NCBI RefSeq assembly: GCF_005222485.1 | Contig: NZ_CP029078.1 | Coordinates: 8,061,501-8,125,500 of the forward strand | Direction: 5' to 3' | DNA from: Streptomyces griseoviridis | GTDB lineage: Bacteria; Actinomycetota; Actinomycetes; Streptomycetales; Streptomycetaceae | Length of the DNA stretch: 64,000 nt | In this document: in pieces, positions 8,567 to 17,461 of the stretch | How the letters are laid out: every line of letters begins with the position of its first letter | Numbering within the stretch: the first letter of the stretch is position 1 | The notes under the pieces: generated by a model | Told to the model about the DNA's origin: nothing | Database searches by the model: none | Seen by the model: only the letters and a program-made list of their open reading frames with translations | Translations under genes and position numbers: made by a program

Positions 8567-8590
8567 GGGTCCCTCGATGCGCTCGACACG

Positions 8591-8613
8591 TTAAAGAACG
8601 TTCCGTTCTCTAA
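8591..8613. promoter_or_regulatory. Near-perfect inverted repeat between P450 and TetR genes, likely TetR operator
   Basis: TTAAAGAACG, spacer TTC, CGTTCTCTAA: 9 of 10 positions are symmetric. Its place in the short divergent promoter between the P450 and the TetR gene makes it the obvious binding site of that regulator. Confidence 0.7.
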
Positions 8614-8675
8614 AGAAAGGCTAGGCTGGCCCATCCGAGGCCCGCAATGGTGTGCCCGACGAATGGCCGGGAGTC

Positions 8676-9311
8676 ATGCCTCCACCGCACGAGAACCTGA
8701 CGGACAGTCCAGCGGGCGATCACCGCAGGAACCCCCGCCGCCGGGGCGAGGAGTTGGAGCGGGCGATCTTCGCGGCCACCCTCGCGGAACTCGCCGAGGT
8801 GGGTTACTCCGGACTGACGATGGAACGCGTCGCCGTGCGGGCCCGGACCGGCAAGGCCACCCTGTACCGCCGCTGGCCCGGCCGCGCCGAACTGGTCGTC
8901 GAGGCCTACACGTCGCACCATCTGATCGACGCCGAGCCCCCCGACACCGGCGATCTGCGCGCGGACGTCATCGCCACGCTCCAGCAGCTCTCGGCCAAGC
9001 TGACCACCTCGCACGGCGACATCCTCCGCGGCCTGCTGGCGGAGACGGCACGCAACCCCGACCTCGCCCGTGTGATCCGCGAACGCGTGCACACCGCGGG
9101 GCCCGGCCGGATCCGGGGCGTCCTGTGCCGCGCTGTCGCGCGCGGCGACATCGAGCCGTGGGTGCTCACCTCACGGCGCGCCTCCGTGGCGGTCGATCTG
9201 ATCCGCGACCACTTCCTGCTGTACGGGGCCCCGATACCGGTGGACGTCATCACCGAGATCGTCGACGACGTCTACCTGCCTCTGCTCGTCGCACCACGCA
9301 CCGGCGACTGA
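8676..9311 (+). CDS. TetR-family transcriptional regulator
   Basis: Repressor of 211 residues. The N-terminal helix-turn-helix is clear (GYSGLTMERVAVRARTGKA, then LYRRWPGRAELV). The C-terminal part matches the TetR_C domain found with many Streptomyces P450 and transporter repressors. ATG 8676 is chosen because CGGGAG lies just upstream; a GTG at 8652 is possible. It is divergent from the P450-ferredoxin operon and probably controls it through the palindrome at 8591-8613. The ligand is unknown. Confidence 0.9.
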   Translation: MPPPHENLTDSPAGDHRRNPRRRGEELERAIFAATLAELAEVGYSGLTMERVAVRARTGKATLYRRWPGRAELVVEAYTSHHLIDAEPPDTGDLRADVIATLQQLSAKLTTSHGDILRGLLAETARNPDLARVIRERVHTAGPGRIRGVLCRAVARGDIEPWVLTSRRASVAVDLIRDHFLLYGAPIPVDVITEIVDDVYLPLLVAPRTGD

Positions 9312-9332
9312 GCCGCGGCAGTGCGGGGTGGG

Positions 9333-9384
9333 TGAGCGGGGTGGGTGAGCGGGGTGGCTGAGCGGGGTGGCTGAGCGGGGGCGG
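9333..9384. repeat. 13-bp tandem repeat, four copies
   Basis: TGAGCGGGG recurs at 9333, 9346, 9359 and 9372, exactly 13 bp apart, just after the TetR stop. The last copy forms the left arm of the terminator hairpin. Confidence 0.8.
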
Positions 9385-9408
9385 CCCGTGAGACGGCCGC
9401 CCCCGCTC
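9373..9408. terminator. Bidirectional terminator hairpin (14-bp perfect stem)
   Basis: Stem 9373-9386 with 9395-9408 and an 8-nt loop. It lies between the convergent TetR gene and the secreted-protein gene and can serve both. There is no long T-run on either side. Confidence 0.75.
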
Positions 9409-9463
9409 GGACATGCGCAGCGCTCCGGGGTGTCAGCCGCTCAGGCGTGTCCACCGACGCGGC

Positions 9464-12211
9464 TCACTTCACGGTCGCCTTCGTCGGCTTGCTCAGCGCC
9501 GTGGTGGTCAGTCCCGGTCGGGTGACGGTGAAGCCGCCGCGCTGGTACTCGCAGCACCGGGTGGACACGCTGACGTCCCAGCCGCCGGCGGCGACGTCGG
9601 TCAGGTCGAGCGTCGCGGTGACCGAGCGGTTGTCGGCGGCGACCGAGTCCGTGACGGCGGTGAGCGTCCTGCCGCTCTGCCGCAGCCGTACCTGGGTGTC
9701 CGGGCCGAGGGCCGTGCCGGTCACGGTCAGCTTCACCTTGGTGCCGGCGACCCCGGTGGCGGGGCTGACCGCGGTGACGGCCGCCTTCTCCGTGCCGCAG
9801 AGCGTCGACTGGCAGGTCAGCCGGGCGCTGTAGGCCGTGCTCGACGCCTTCTCGGGCAGACCGAGCAGGAACAGGGTCGGCTCGGCCGCGGACGACGAAC
9901 CACCGGCCGCGCACAGCGCGCCCGACGTCGACTGCGTGCAGCCGTTGCTCCAGCGGCTGTTGTAGAGGGCGGGCACCGCGGTCGTGGTGGCGCCCGAGGT
10001 ATCGGTGATCTCGGCGGCGAAGCGGTCGAACCCGGCGGTCGGCAGCACCGCGCACACCGCGCTGTGGCGCTCGTCGAGGGTGCCGGTGACCGGCCCGTAC
10101 CCGTACGCCACCGACGGCACCCGGACGCACTCGGCCGCGGGACCGTCCGCGTCCGCGATCCGCAGGGCGTCGAGGTGGTACTCGGGCGCGGCCTTCAGGG
10201 TGGCCGGGGTCTGGACGAGGACCTGGTGGGTGGTGGACCCGGTGACCGCGCAGGAGCGGTTGGCGAAGGAGCACTCGGCGTCGCCCTCGGCACCGAACAC
10301 CGCCAGGTTGGCGGTGCCCAGCGCGTCCCGTACGTCGACGTGGACGACGTCGGTGGCGGCCGCCGTGACCTGGTGGCACGTCAGGGTGCCCGGTTCACCG
10401 GCCGGGGCGGCGAGCGAAGGGCCGCCCACCGTCGTCGCGGCCGTTCGCGCGCAGCCCGCCGAGGAGGCGGTCCTGGTCACGTCACGGCGGGCCAGGGTGT
10501 AGCCGGCGGCCTGGGCCCGGCCGGTGACCAGCACCGTGTGGGCGAGCGACGGGGTCAGGTCGCACAGGGTCCAGCCGTTCGTGGTGGCGGCGCGGTCGCA
10601 GACCCGCTTCCCGGTGGTGTCCAGGACGGAGAACTTCGCCGGGACGCCACCGGAGGTGGCCGCCAACTGGAGGACCTCCGCGCCGCTGTGCGCGTCGGCC
10701 GGGATGCTGAAGCACCGGGAGAACGTGTCGGCGTCGGTGCCGAACACGGCCTCCGCGCCGTCGGCCGTGAAGCTCCCGGACGGCAGCACGGGGCAGTCGT
10801 TCGCCGCGTCGGTGCGGTGCAGGGCGAGGGCGTACGCGCCGATGGCCCTGGCGCCCTCGCTCTTGGAGTGCACCAGGAGGCGGAAGGGCGCGGTGCCGGT
10901 CAACGCGCAGTCGCCGGCGGCCAGTTCGGTCGCACCGCACTGCTGGGCGCCGGTCGCGTCGACGACCTCGGGGGCCGCGACCACACCGGAGGCGTTGATC
11001 GGGGTGAGCGCGGCGATCCTGGCGCCCTCCGGGGCGTTCAGCTCGACGCAGTCGTACTCGCCGACGGCGCTCAACTCGCCCCGGAACAGACCGGTCCCGG
11101 CGCTGACGCACCCGGCGCCGGAGGCGCGGTCGAGGACGACCAGGTCGTCGTCGTACTCCTCGAAGGGGTAGGTGCCGCGGCCCAGGACGGCGGTGTACGT
11201 GCCGCCGGCGGAGAGCCGGCAGAGGTCGTACTCCCGGCAGGCGATCCTGCCGTCCGCGTCGAACACGAGGACGGGGGCCGCCGAGTAGTCGTCGACCTGC
11301 TGGACCAGATGGGGTCCTGTCCTGCTCGCGGTGAAGGTGAAGCACGGGACGGAGCCGAAGTCGAGGCCGTCGAGGGTGCCGAAGGGCCGCACGGAGGTGG
11401 GCCGGCAGCCGCGCGGCGCGCTGAGCGAGCGCACCGTGACCGCGTACGCGGCGGGGAAGCCGCCCTCGGCGTTGCTCACCTGGGAGATCACCCGGTAGGG
11501 GCCGGTGCCCGGCAGCACGCAGCTGAGCGAGTCCTGGTCGTCCGGCGGGAAGTGCGGGCAGATCCGGGCGCCGCTCGCGTCGGTGATCCACGCGGTCATG
11601 CCGCCGTAGACCTTGGTGCCGTTGGTGAGCCTGACCAGTTCGCCCGGCTCACCCTCGAACGGCTGGCAGTCGACCTCCAGCGGTCCTGTCGAGGTCCGGC
11701 TCACGGCCGGCAGGTCCCAGCCGGTGCCGGTGCGCTCGAAGCAGCCGCGGGTGGCCTGGGTGAGCGGGACGACGGTGACGGTGGCGTCGGTGTCGGACCA
11801 CTGGCCGTTCACCACCTTGACGGTGTAGGTGCCCGGCTCGGGCACCTGGCAGCGGCCGCTCTCGGAGAACGTCTCGTCGTAGCAGTCGACCTCGGTGCCG
11901 TCCGAGGCGTACATCTGCGCGTGGACGATGGACCTGGGCCCGACGGACACCAGGTGCAGGCCCGCCTCCTCGATCCGCACGGTGAAGCAGGCGCTGCCCT
12001 CGGACGGGAGGTTCGCCGTACCGACGGCGCCCCCGGGGTCACCGAAGGGCGCGAGCGCCAGGGGCGCGCATTCGGTGCCGGCGGCAGCGGCGGGGCCCGC
12101 CCCGGTCAGCGCCAGCAGCGACGCCAGCAAGGAGACGAGCGCGACGAGGACGGCGGCGGGCGTCGTCGCCCGCGTTCGTCCCGTAGGCGGACAGAAGGTG
12201 GCGACAGACAA
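9464..12211 (-). CDS. Large secreted protein: seven Cys-rich repeats plus IPT/TIG domain
   Basis: Exported protein of about 915 residues. TTG 12211 is preferred because GGGGGGA lies 5 nt upstream; an in-frame ATG at 12253 is the alternative. A signal peptide follows (Arg-rich start, hydrophobic AAVLVALVSLLASLLAL, cleavage near AAAA-GTECAP). Then come seven tandem segments of about 100-115 residues with a shared pattern: a Cys near the start, a CFT/CVEL-like strand, a Cys-containing turn and a Cys before the next unit. They look like beta-sandwich domains with internal disulfides. The C-terminal ~90 residues (VTAVSPATGVAGTKV) form an IPT/TIG immunoglobulin-like domain. No sortase motif or catalytic residues were recognised. 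Function is unknown. Confidence 0.8.
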   Translation of the reverse strand: MSVATFCPPTGRTRATTPAAVLVALVSLLASLLALTGAGPAAAAGTECAPLALAPFGDPGGAVGTANLPSEGSACFTVRIEEAGLHLVSVGPRSIVHAQMYASDGTEVDCYDETFSESGRCQVPEPGTYTVKVVNGQWSDTDATVTVVPLTQATRGCFERTGTGWDLPAVSRTSTGPLEVDCQPFEGEPGELVRLTNGTKVYGGMTAWITDASGARICPHFPPDDQDSLSCVLPGTGPYRVISQVSNAEGGFPAAYAVTVRSLSAPRGCRPTSVRPFGTLDGLDFGSVPCFTFTASRTGPHLVQQVDDYSAAPVLVFDADGRIACREYDLCRLSAGGTYTAVLGRGTYPFEEYDDDLVVLDRASGAGCVSAGTGLFRGELSAVGEYDCVELNAPEGARIAALTPINASGVVAAPEVVDATGAQQCGATELAAGDCALTGTAPFRLLVHSKSEGARAIGAYALALHRTDAANDCPVLPSGSFTADGAEAVFGTDADTFSRCFSIPADAHSGAEVLQLAATSGGVPAKFSVLDTTGKRVCDRAATTNGWTLCDLTPSLAHTVLVTGRAQAAGYTLARRDVTRTASSAGCARTAATTVGGPSLAAPAGEPGTLTCHQVTAAATDVVHVDVRDALGTANLAVFGAEGDAECSFANRSCAVTGSTTHQVLVQTPATLKAAPEYHLDALRIADADGPAAECVRVPSVAYGYGPVTGTLDERHSAVCAVLPTAGFDRFAAEITDTSGATTTAVPALYNSRWSNGCTQSTSGALCAAGGSSSAAEPTLFLLGLPEKASSTAYSARLTCQSTLCGTEKAAVTAVSPATGVAGTKVKLTVTGTALGPDTQVRLRQSGRTLTAVTDSVAADNRSVTATLDLTDVAAGGWDVSVSTRCCEYQRGGFTVTRPGLTTTALSKPTKATVK

Positions 12212-12306
12212 GGCATCCCCCCGGATCGCGCGTAGTTGAGGCGATGATCGCACGGGGGTCTGACAGCGGGCACCCGAGATTCGGCCTGGATCCCCGTCCG
12301 CCGGCG

Positions 12307-12452
12307 GTCGACCGGTCTCGGTCGGCGAAGGCCGGCCGAAGGACCGGAGGGAGGTCAGTCGAAGAACGGGGCTGAGGCCGGGCGAAGGACCGGGGGAAGG
12401 TCAGTCGAAGGACGGGTCTGAGGCCGGGCGAAGGACCGGGTGGAGGTCAGTC
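12307..12452. repeat. 46-bp tandem repeat, three copies, overlapping the VOC gene stop
   Basis: GGTCAGTC recurs at 12353, 12399 and 12445, exactly 46 bp apart. Read on the minus strand, each copy carries the (V/F)D-stop of the VOC gene. The downstream copies are diverging duplicates of the gene's 3' end and following DNA. Confidence 0.8.
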
Positions 12453-12872
12453 GACGCAGAACTCGTTGCCCTCGATGTCCTGCATGGAGATGCACGAGTC
12501 GACGCCGTCGTAGAGCAGTTGCACGCGCACCGCGCCCAGCGCGACCAGGCGGGTGCACTCGGCCTCCAGCACCGCCAGCCGTTCCTCGCCCACGAGCCCG
12601 GTGCCGACCCGGACGTCGAGGTGGACCCGGTTCTTGGCCGCCTTGCCCTCGGGAACCCGCTGGAAGTACAGCCGCGGTCCGCCCTGGGACGGATCGACGC
12701 AGGCGAACCACGACCCCCGCTCCTCGGGCGGCTGCTCGCGCTCGTACGCGTCCCAGGTGTCGAACCCCTTCGGCGGTGGCGCGACGTACCCCAGCACCTC
12801 GCACCAGAAGCGACCCACGCGCTCCGGTTGCGCACAATCGAAGGTGACTTGGAACAGCTTGATCGACGACAT
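12447..12872 (-). CDS. VOC/glyoxalase-like fold protein
   Basis: Protein of 141 residues with the vicinal-oxygen-chelate fold (Glyoxalase_6-like): N-terminal FQVTFDCAQPERVGRFW, central RLYFQRVPEGK then NRVHLDV, and C-terminal SMQDIEGNEFCVD, each half giving one babbab unit. Members of this group act as dioxygenases, glyoxalases or antibiotic-binding resistance proteins; the role is not defined here. The stop lies inside a 46-bp tandem repeat. Confidence 0.85.
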   Translation of the reverse strand: MSSIKLFQVTFDCAQPERVGRFWCEVLGYVAPPPKGFDTWDAYEREQPPEERGSWFACVDPSQGGPRLYFQRVPEGKAAKNRVHLDVRVGTGLVGEERLAVLEAECTRLVALGAVRVQLLYDGVDSCISMQDIEGNEFCVD

Positions 12873-13083
12873 CCGCGCACCCTAACAGCGCGCTTCGCGG
12901 AAAGTCCTGCCATTTTGTCCGGCGGATCGATCTTCCGGCCGCGGTCCCTCTCACCTCCCCACGGAAGGCACCGTTCGGCCACGCTGTGCGGAAACCCCTC
13001 GAATTTCAACGGAGTTATCAGTCCCGAATCCTCGATCTGATATTCCAAGGTGGTCAAGTTTCCCCCCACACACGGGAGTTCGC

Positions 13084-13920
13084 ATGCGCCCAGCACGCGC
13101 ACGCAGATCACTGACCTCGCTCCTCGCCGCGGCCGCCGCCGTCTGTCTCGCCGTCACCGCCGCCCCCACCGCGCTGGCCGCCGAGACGGGCGCCGCGGCG
13201 GCCGGCGCGTACGTCGCGCTCGGCGACTCGTACGCGGTCGGGCCCGGCACCCGCACCTACGACGACCCGAACGACGCGTGCAGGCGCGGGCCGTTGTCCT
13301 ACCCCAGGCTGTGGGCCGCGCAGCACACCGGGTACTCCTTCGTCGAGGCGTCCTGCTCAGGGGCGACCACCGCGGACATCAAGACCCAGCAGGTGCCCCG
13401 GCTCACCGCCGGCACCACGCTGGTGACCGTGCAGGCGGGCGGGAACGACGTCGGCTTCGTCGCCGTCCTGCAGAACTGCATCCTCACGCTGGACGACAAG
13501 GACTGCGTGGCCGGGGTGGAGGCGGCGAAGGCGGCGGCGACCGGCGCGCTGCCCGGCGCGCTCGCCGACACCTACGCGGCCATCAGGCAGAGCGCGCCCA
13601 ACGCCCGCGTGGTCGTGGTCGGTTACCCCCGGCTCTACAAGATCGGCGGCAACTGCGGCGTCTTCGGTCTGAGCGACACCGAGCGCACCGCGCTGAACTC
13701 GGCGGCCGACGTTCTCGACACCGTCCTCGCCCAGCAGGCCGCGAGCGCGGGCTTCACCTTCCTCGACCCGCGGACGGCCTTCGACGCGCACTCCATCTGC
13801 TCGGGCAACACGACCTGGGTGACCAGCCTGGAGTGGGACAAGATCAACGAGTCCTACCACCCGAACCAGGCGGGACACCGCGACGGTTACCTGCCCGCCC
13901 TGAACGCCATCACGGGCTGA
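13084..13920 (+). CDS. Secreted GDSL/SGNH-family lipase or esterase
   Basis: Exported hydrolase of 278 residues. The signal peptide is obvious (RARRSL, hydrophobic core, cleavage near ALA-AETG). SGNH residues are present: nucleophile Ser49 in ALGDSY, oxyanion Gly/Asn in QAGGNDVGF, and the catalytic His in SYHPNQAGH. Six cysteines suggest three disulfides as in Streptomyces secreted SGNH lipases. The start is supported by GGGAG 5 nt upstream. Lipid or ester hydrolysis outside the cell is the expected role. Confidence 0.92.
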   Translation: MRPARARRSLTSLLAAAAAVCLAVTAAPTALAAETGAAAAGAYVALGDSYAVGPGTRTYDDPNDACRRGPLSYPRLWAAQHTGYSFVEASCSGATTADIKTQQVPRLTAGTTLVTVQAGGNDVGFVAVLQNCILTLDDKDCVAGVEAAKAAATGALPGALADTYAAIRQSAPNARVVVVGYPRLYKIGGNCGVFGLSDTERTALNSAADVLDTVLAQQAASAGFTFLDPRTAFDAHSICSGNTTWVTSLEWDKINESYHPNQAGHRDGYLPALNAITG

Positions 13921-14018
13921 CGGCGGGAGCCGCGGGGCGCCACCCAACAGCCCGCGCGGGGCTCCGCCGAACACCCCGCGCGAAGCTCCACCGAACAGCC
14001 CGCCGGGCACTGCCCGAA

Positions 14019-14062
14019 GGCGCCCTGGGGCGGCACGCAGTCGCGTACCGCCCCAGGGCGCC
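14019..14062. terminator. Bidirectional terminator hairpin (15-bp perfect stem)
   Basis: Stem 14019-14033 with 14048-14062 and a 14-nt loop. It lies between the convergent lipase and ABC transporter genes and marks the downstream end of the PUFA-like operon. Confidence 0.85.
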
Positions 14063-14098
14063 GGGGATGTTGAAGTGCGCGGACGTCAAGTCCGCCGG

Positions 14099-16102
14099 TC
14101 ACCTTGCCGGTTCGGCGCCCGCGTCGGCGTCGACGACGGAGGACGCCTCCGCCTCCGCGTCCCCAGCGGTTCCGGTGCCCGTGCCGGTCCGGACGCCGGG
14201 AGGACCGTCGTCCACGGCCGGTACGAGCATCTGGGACGCGGCGAGTTCGCGGTAGAGCGCGTCCGTGGCGACCAGGTCGTCGTGGGAGCCCGCGGCGCGG
14301 ATCAGGCCGTCCTGGAGGACGATGATCTGCTCGGCGTCGGTGACCGTCGACAGGCGGTGCGCGATCAGGACGACCGTGCAGCGGCGTGCCGCCTGGTCGA
14401 CCGCCTCCCGCAGGGCCTGTTCGTTGCTTGCGTCGAGCTGCGCGGTGGCCTCGTCGAGCAGCAGCACCTCGGGTTCGCGCAGCAACGCCCGTGCGATGGC
14501 GAGGCGTTGGCGCTCACCGCCGGAGAGGGTGACACCGCGGTTGCCGACCTCGGTGTCGAGACCCTCGGGCAACCGGGCGATCAGCGAGTCGAGACGGGTC
14601 AGGCGCAGCACGTCCGCGATGGCCTCGTCGCTCGCGCCGGTGGCGGCGTAGCGGAGGTTCTCGCGGAGCGTGCCCGCCATGACGGGGGACTCCTGCTCGA
14701 CGTAGGCGATCCGGCGGCGGACCTCGGCGCGGGGCAGGGCGGCGATGTCCAGGCCGCCGATCCGGATGGTACCCGCGTCCGGCTCGTAGAAGCGCTGGAG
14801 CAGCGCGAACATGGTGGTCTTGCCCGCGCCGGAGAGGCCGACGAGCGCGGTCCTGGTGCCGCCGGGCACGGTGAACGCGACGCCGCGCAGCGCCGGCCCG
14901 CGCCCCGGGTACGCGAACTGGACGGCGTCGAACTCGACCGGCGGCGCGACGGGCCGTGCGCCACGTGAGCCGGCGGGGGCGGGGGCGGGGTCGCGGTCCG
15001 GGAGGTCCACGTCGTCCTCCGCAGGCAGCTTCTTCACCTGTTCGATGCGGACGATCGCGCCGAGCCCCTGCTGGAGCATGCCGAGGCCGCCGAGGAGCGA
15101 GGCGATCGGGCTGGCCAGGTAGAAGACGTAGAGCAGGAAGGCGATGAGCTGCGACGCGTCGAGGTCCCCGGCGGCCACCAGCGCGCCGCCCACGCCGAGC
15201 ACCGCGAGGAAGGCGGCCTGGATGGCGACGCCGGACAGGACCTGGACCAGCGCGACGTACTTGGCGCCGGTCAGTCCCGCCTCGTACGCCTCCTGGACGG
15301 CGGCCTCGGCGCGGGCGGTCTCCCTGGTCTCGGCGCCGTTGGCCTTGACGGTGCGGGCCGCGCCGAGCGAGCGGTCGAGGGCGGCTCCGATGGCGCCCAC
15401 GGAACGCTGGGCGCGGGCGACGGCCTCACGGATGCGCGGCAGGATCAGTCCGAGGACCGCGCCGGTGCCGCACAGCACCCCGAGGGTGACACCGAGCAGG
15501 CCGAGGTGGACCGTCCCCATCAGGGCGATCGCGCCCAGGACGGTCAGCAACCCGTTGGTGATCATGACGAGGCCCTGGGTGGCCGCGTTCTGCACCAGGG
15601 CGCTGTCGGAGGTGACCCGGGCGACGAGGTCGCCGGGGGGACGGCGGTCCAGCTCGGGGACCTTCAGGCGGATGAGGCGGAAGACCAGGTCGCGGCGGAT
15701 GGAGCGGACCACCTGCTCGGAGGTCCGCTGCTGCCACCAGGACTGCAGGCCGGTCAGCAGGGCCCCCGCCACCACCAGCACACCGAGCAGGACCAGCGGT
15801 CCCGTGACGGTGACGCCGTCGGCCAGCGAGTCCAGGACCGACCGCGCCACCAGCGGCTGGACGAGCCCGCTGGCGCTGGCGGCGAGCGCGAGCAGCAGCG
15901 ACCCGGACAGCGCGAGCCGGTAGGGGCGGGCCTGCCCCAACAGCGCCCGCAGCGGCCGGACTTCGGACGCCGTCGGTCCGTCGGGCGCGGCCGGGTCCGT
16001 GGGGGAGTGCGGCCCGCCGTGGCCTGGCGGCCCCGCGGCGGGCGGTTCGCCGGGCCCGGCGTTCGGCGCCGCTCGCGGCGGGATCGGGTGGGCTGTGGTC
16101 AT
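14099..16102 (-). CDS. ABC exporter, fused membrane and ATPase domains
   Basis: Half-transporter of 667 residues; a homodimer is expected. The first ~55 residues are Pro/Gly-rich. Then come six membrane helices (type I ABC exporter fold) and a C-terminal nucleotide-binding domain with Walker A GLSGAGKTT, signature LSGGERQRLAIARALL, Walker B VLLLDEATAQ and the His of IAHRLST. ATG 16102 is chosen for its GGAG site; an in-frame TTG at 16132 is weaker. It is the last gene of the minus-strand PKS operon, so export of the glycosylated product or its precursor is the likely role. Confidence 0.92.
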   Translation of the reverse strand: MTTAHPIPPRAAPNAGPGEPPAAGPPGHGGPHSPTDPAAPDGPTASEVRPLRALLGQARPYRLALSGSLLLALAASASGLVQPLVARSVLDSLADGVTVTGPLVLLGVLVVAGALLTGLQSWWQQRTSEQVVRSIRRDLVFRLIRLKVPELDRRPPGDLVARVTSDSALVQNAATQGLVMITNGLLTVLGAIALMGTVHLGLLGVTLGVLCGTGAVLGLILPRIREAVARAQRSVGAIGAALDRSLGAARTVKANGAETRETARAEAAVQEAYEAGLTGAKYVALVQVLSGVAIQAAFLAVLGVGGALVAAGDLDASQLIAFLLYVFYLASPIASLLGGLGMLQQGLGAIVRIEQVKKLPAEDDVDLPDRDPAPAPAGSRGARPVAPPVEFDAVQFAYPGRGPALRGVAFTVPGGTRTALVGLSGAGKTTMFALLQRFYEPDAGTIRIGGLDIAALPRAEVRRRIAYVEQESPVMAGTLRENLRYAATGASDEAIADVLRLTRLDSLIARLPEGLDTEVGNRGVTLSGGERQRLAIARALLREPEVLLLDEATAQLDASNEQALREAVDQAARRCTVVLIAHRLSTVTDAEQIIVLQDGLIRAAGSHDDLVATDALYRELAASQMLVPAVDDGPPGVRTGTGTGTAGDAEAEASSVVDADAGAEPAR

Positions 16103-16124
16103 GGGGTGCTCCGGGGTGGGGGAT

Positions 16125-16312
16125 GCGCTCAACGGCGTACGGAGGCCGCCGGGTGGGCCGTGACGAACGGGGCGGGGGCGTGGGGTGTTCCGGAGGGGCT
16201 CGCTCAGCGGTCCGCGAGTGCCACGGGGTGCGCGGTGACGGGCGGTCGGGGATTTTGAGGTGGGACGCGTTCAGCGGCTCGCGGAGGCCACCGGGTGGGC
16301 CCTGACGAGTTG
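16125..16312. repeat. Decayed ~70-bp duplicates of the glycosyltransferase gene 3' end
   Basis: Read on the minus strand, the glycosyltransferase ends LVRAHPVASASR-stop. Downstream, at about 16201-16243, a copy would encode PVTAHPVALADR-stop, and at about 16125-16168 a third would encode FVTAHPAASVRR-stop. Stops are at 16271, 16204 and 16129. The last unit also contains the ABC gene's ribosome-binding site. Confidence 0.8.
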
Positions 16313-17461
16313 TTCGAGGTGGTCGGCCGCGGCCTGTCGGCCGCCCGCGGCGCGCAGTGACCGGCCGACCGCCTCCGCCGCCGTGCGGTGCCCTCCGGTG
16401 TCGTCGAGGACCGTGCGGAGCGCCTCGGCGAGTTTCGGCGCCGTCACCTTCCCGAAGCGCACCCGGACGCCCGCGCCCGCCTCGGCCACCTGCCTGGCCA
16501 CGATCGGCTGGTCGTCGCGGATCGGTGCGAGCACCAGCGGCAGCCCGTGCCAGAGGGATTCGCAGACGGTGTTGTGGCCGCCGTGACTGACCACCGCCCG
16601 TGCCCGGCCCAGGAGTTCGAACTGCGGGACCCAGGGGCGCACCAGCACCCCGGGCGGCGGGTTCGTGAGCTGTCCGCCCGGGTCCGCGACGACGCCCTGC
16701 ACCCGGTCGCCGAGCAGGCCGAGAGCGGTAGCGGCCTCGCCGAGGAAGCGCGCGCCCGCGTCGGTGTTGGCGGTGCCGAGCGAGACGAGGACCAGCTCAC
16801 GGGCGGGGTCGAGGGCCGCCCACGGGAAGTCGGGGTCGCCCGGCCGGTCGGCGATGGCCGGGCCGACCAGGTGGATCCGCTCCCAGGGCAGGTCGGCCGC
16901 GTCGCCGAGGAGGTCCCCGCTGGTGAAGGCGAGGACGCCGTACGGTGAGAAGCGCGGGTCGCCGGTGGCGTCCGGGTCACCGATCGCCGCCCGCAGCGCG
17001 GCCAGCCGGTCGGTCAACCAGGCTGCCACCTTGGGCAGTTCGGCGAGCGGGTCGACGAGTTCGGCGGAGGTGCTGGCCGAGGTGAAGTACGGGACGCCGA
17101 GGCGTTCGCAGACCAGGGCGCCGGCCACCGCGTGCTGGTCGGTGACGACCGCGTCGGGGCGGAAGGCCCGCACCGCGTCGGTCACGGCGGGCGCCATGGC
17201 CTCGGCGAGCGGGATGAAGAAGTCCTCCCAGAGGAAGCGGAAGGCGGCCGGTCCCGTCAGGGTCGGCGGCCTGACCAGTTCGCTGGTCGCGGGCAGTGTG
17301 CACGGGTGGACGACGGCGCCCGGCCCGGTGGCGGCCAGGACCCGGTCGGGGTAGCCGCACCACTCCACCTCGTGGCCGCGCGCGGTCAGTTCGGCCGCGA
17401 CCCCGACGAGCGGGTTGATGTGCCCGGTCAGCGGCGGGACCACCAGCAGGTAGCGGCTCAT
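16271..17461 (-). CDS. GT1-family (MGT-like) glycosyltransferase
   Basis: Inverting UDP- or dNDP-sugar-dependent transferase of 396 residues, GT-B fold. The N-terminal half starts LLVVPPLTGHINPLVGVA (acceptor side). The C-terminal half holds the donor-binding motif around WVPQFELLGRARAVVSHGGHNTVCESLWHGLP. It resembles the macrolide/sterol glycosyltransferase group. ATG 17461 overlaps the upstream hydrolase stop (ATGA), so it is translationally coupled and belongs to the PKS operon. It is predicted to glycosylate the released lipid or polyketide. No sugar biosynthesis genes are nearby, so a common nucleotide sugar is likely. Confidence 0.92.
   Translation of the reverse strand: MSRYLLVVPPLTGHINPLVGVAAELTARGHEVEWCGYPDRVLAATGPGAVVHPCTLPATSELVRPPTLTGPAAFRFLWEDFFIPLAEAMAPAVTDAVRAFRPDAVVTDQHAVAGALVCERLGVPYFTSASTSAELVDPLAELPKVAAWLTDRLAALRAAIGDPDATGDPRFSPYGVLAFTSGDLLGDAADLPWERIHLVGPAIADRPGDPDFPWAALDPARELVLVSLGTANTDAGARFLGEAATALGLLGDRVQGVVADPGGQLTNPPPGVLVRPWVPQFELLGRARAVVSHGGHNTVCESLWHGLPLVLAPIRDDQPIVARQVAEAGAGVRVRFGKVTAPKLAEALRTVLDDTGGHRTAAEAVGRSLRAAGGRQAAADHLEQLVRAHPVASASR

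Noticed and set aside
9413..12235. 940-codon plus-strand open frame opposite the secreted protein
   Set aside because: Composition is Gly/Arg/Ala-rich with no domain. The minus-strand frame has a signal peptide, Cys repeats and an IPT domain.
12355..13111. Extra minus-strand genes around the VOC gene
   Set aside because: They are read-through frames of the VOC region that end in the downstream 46-bp repeat copies.
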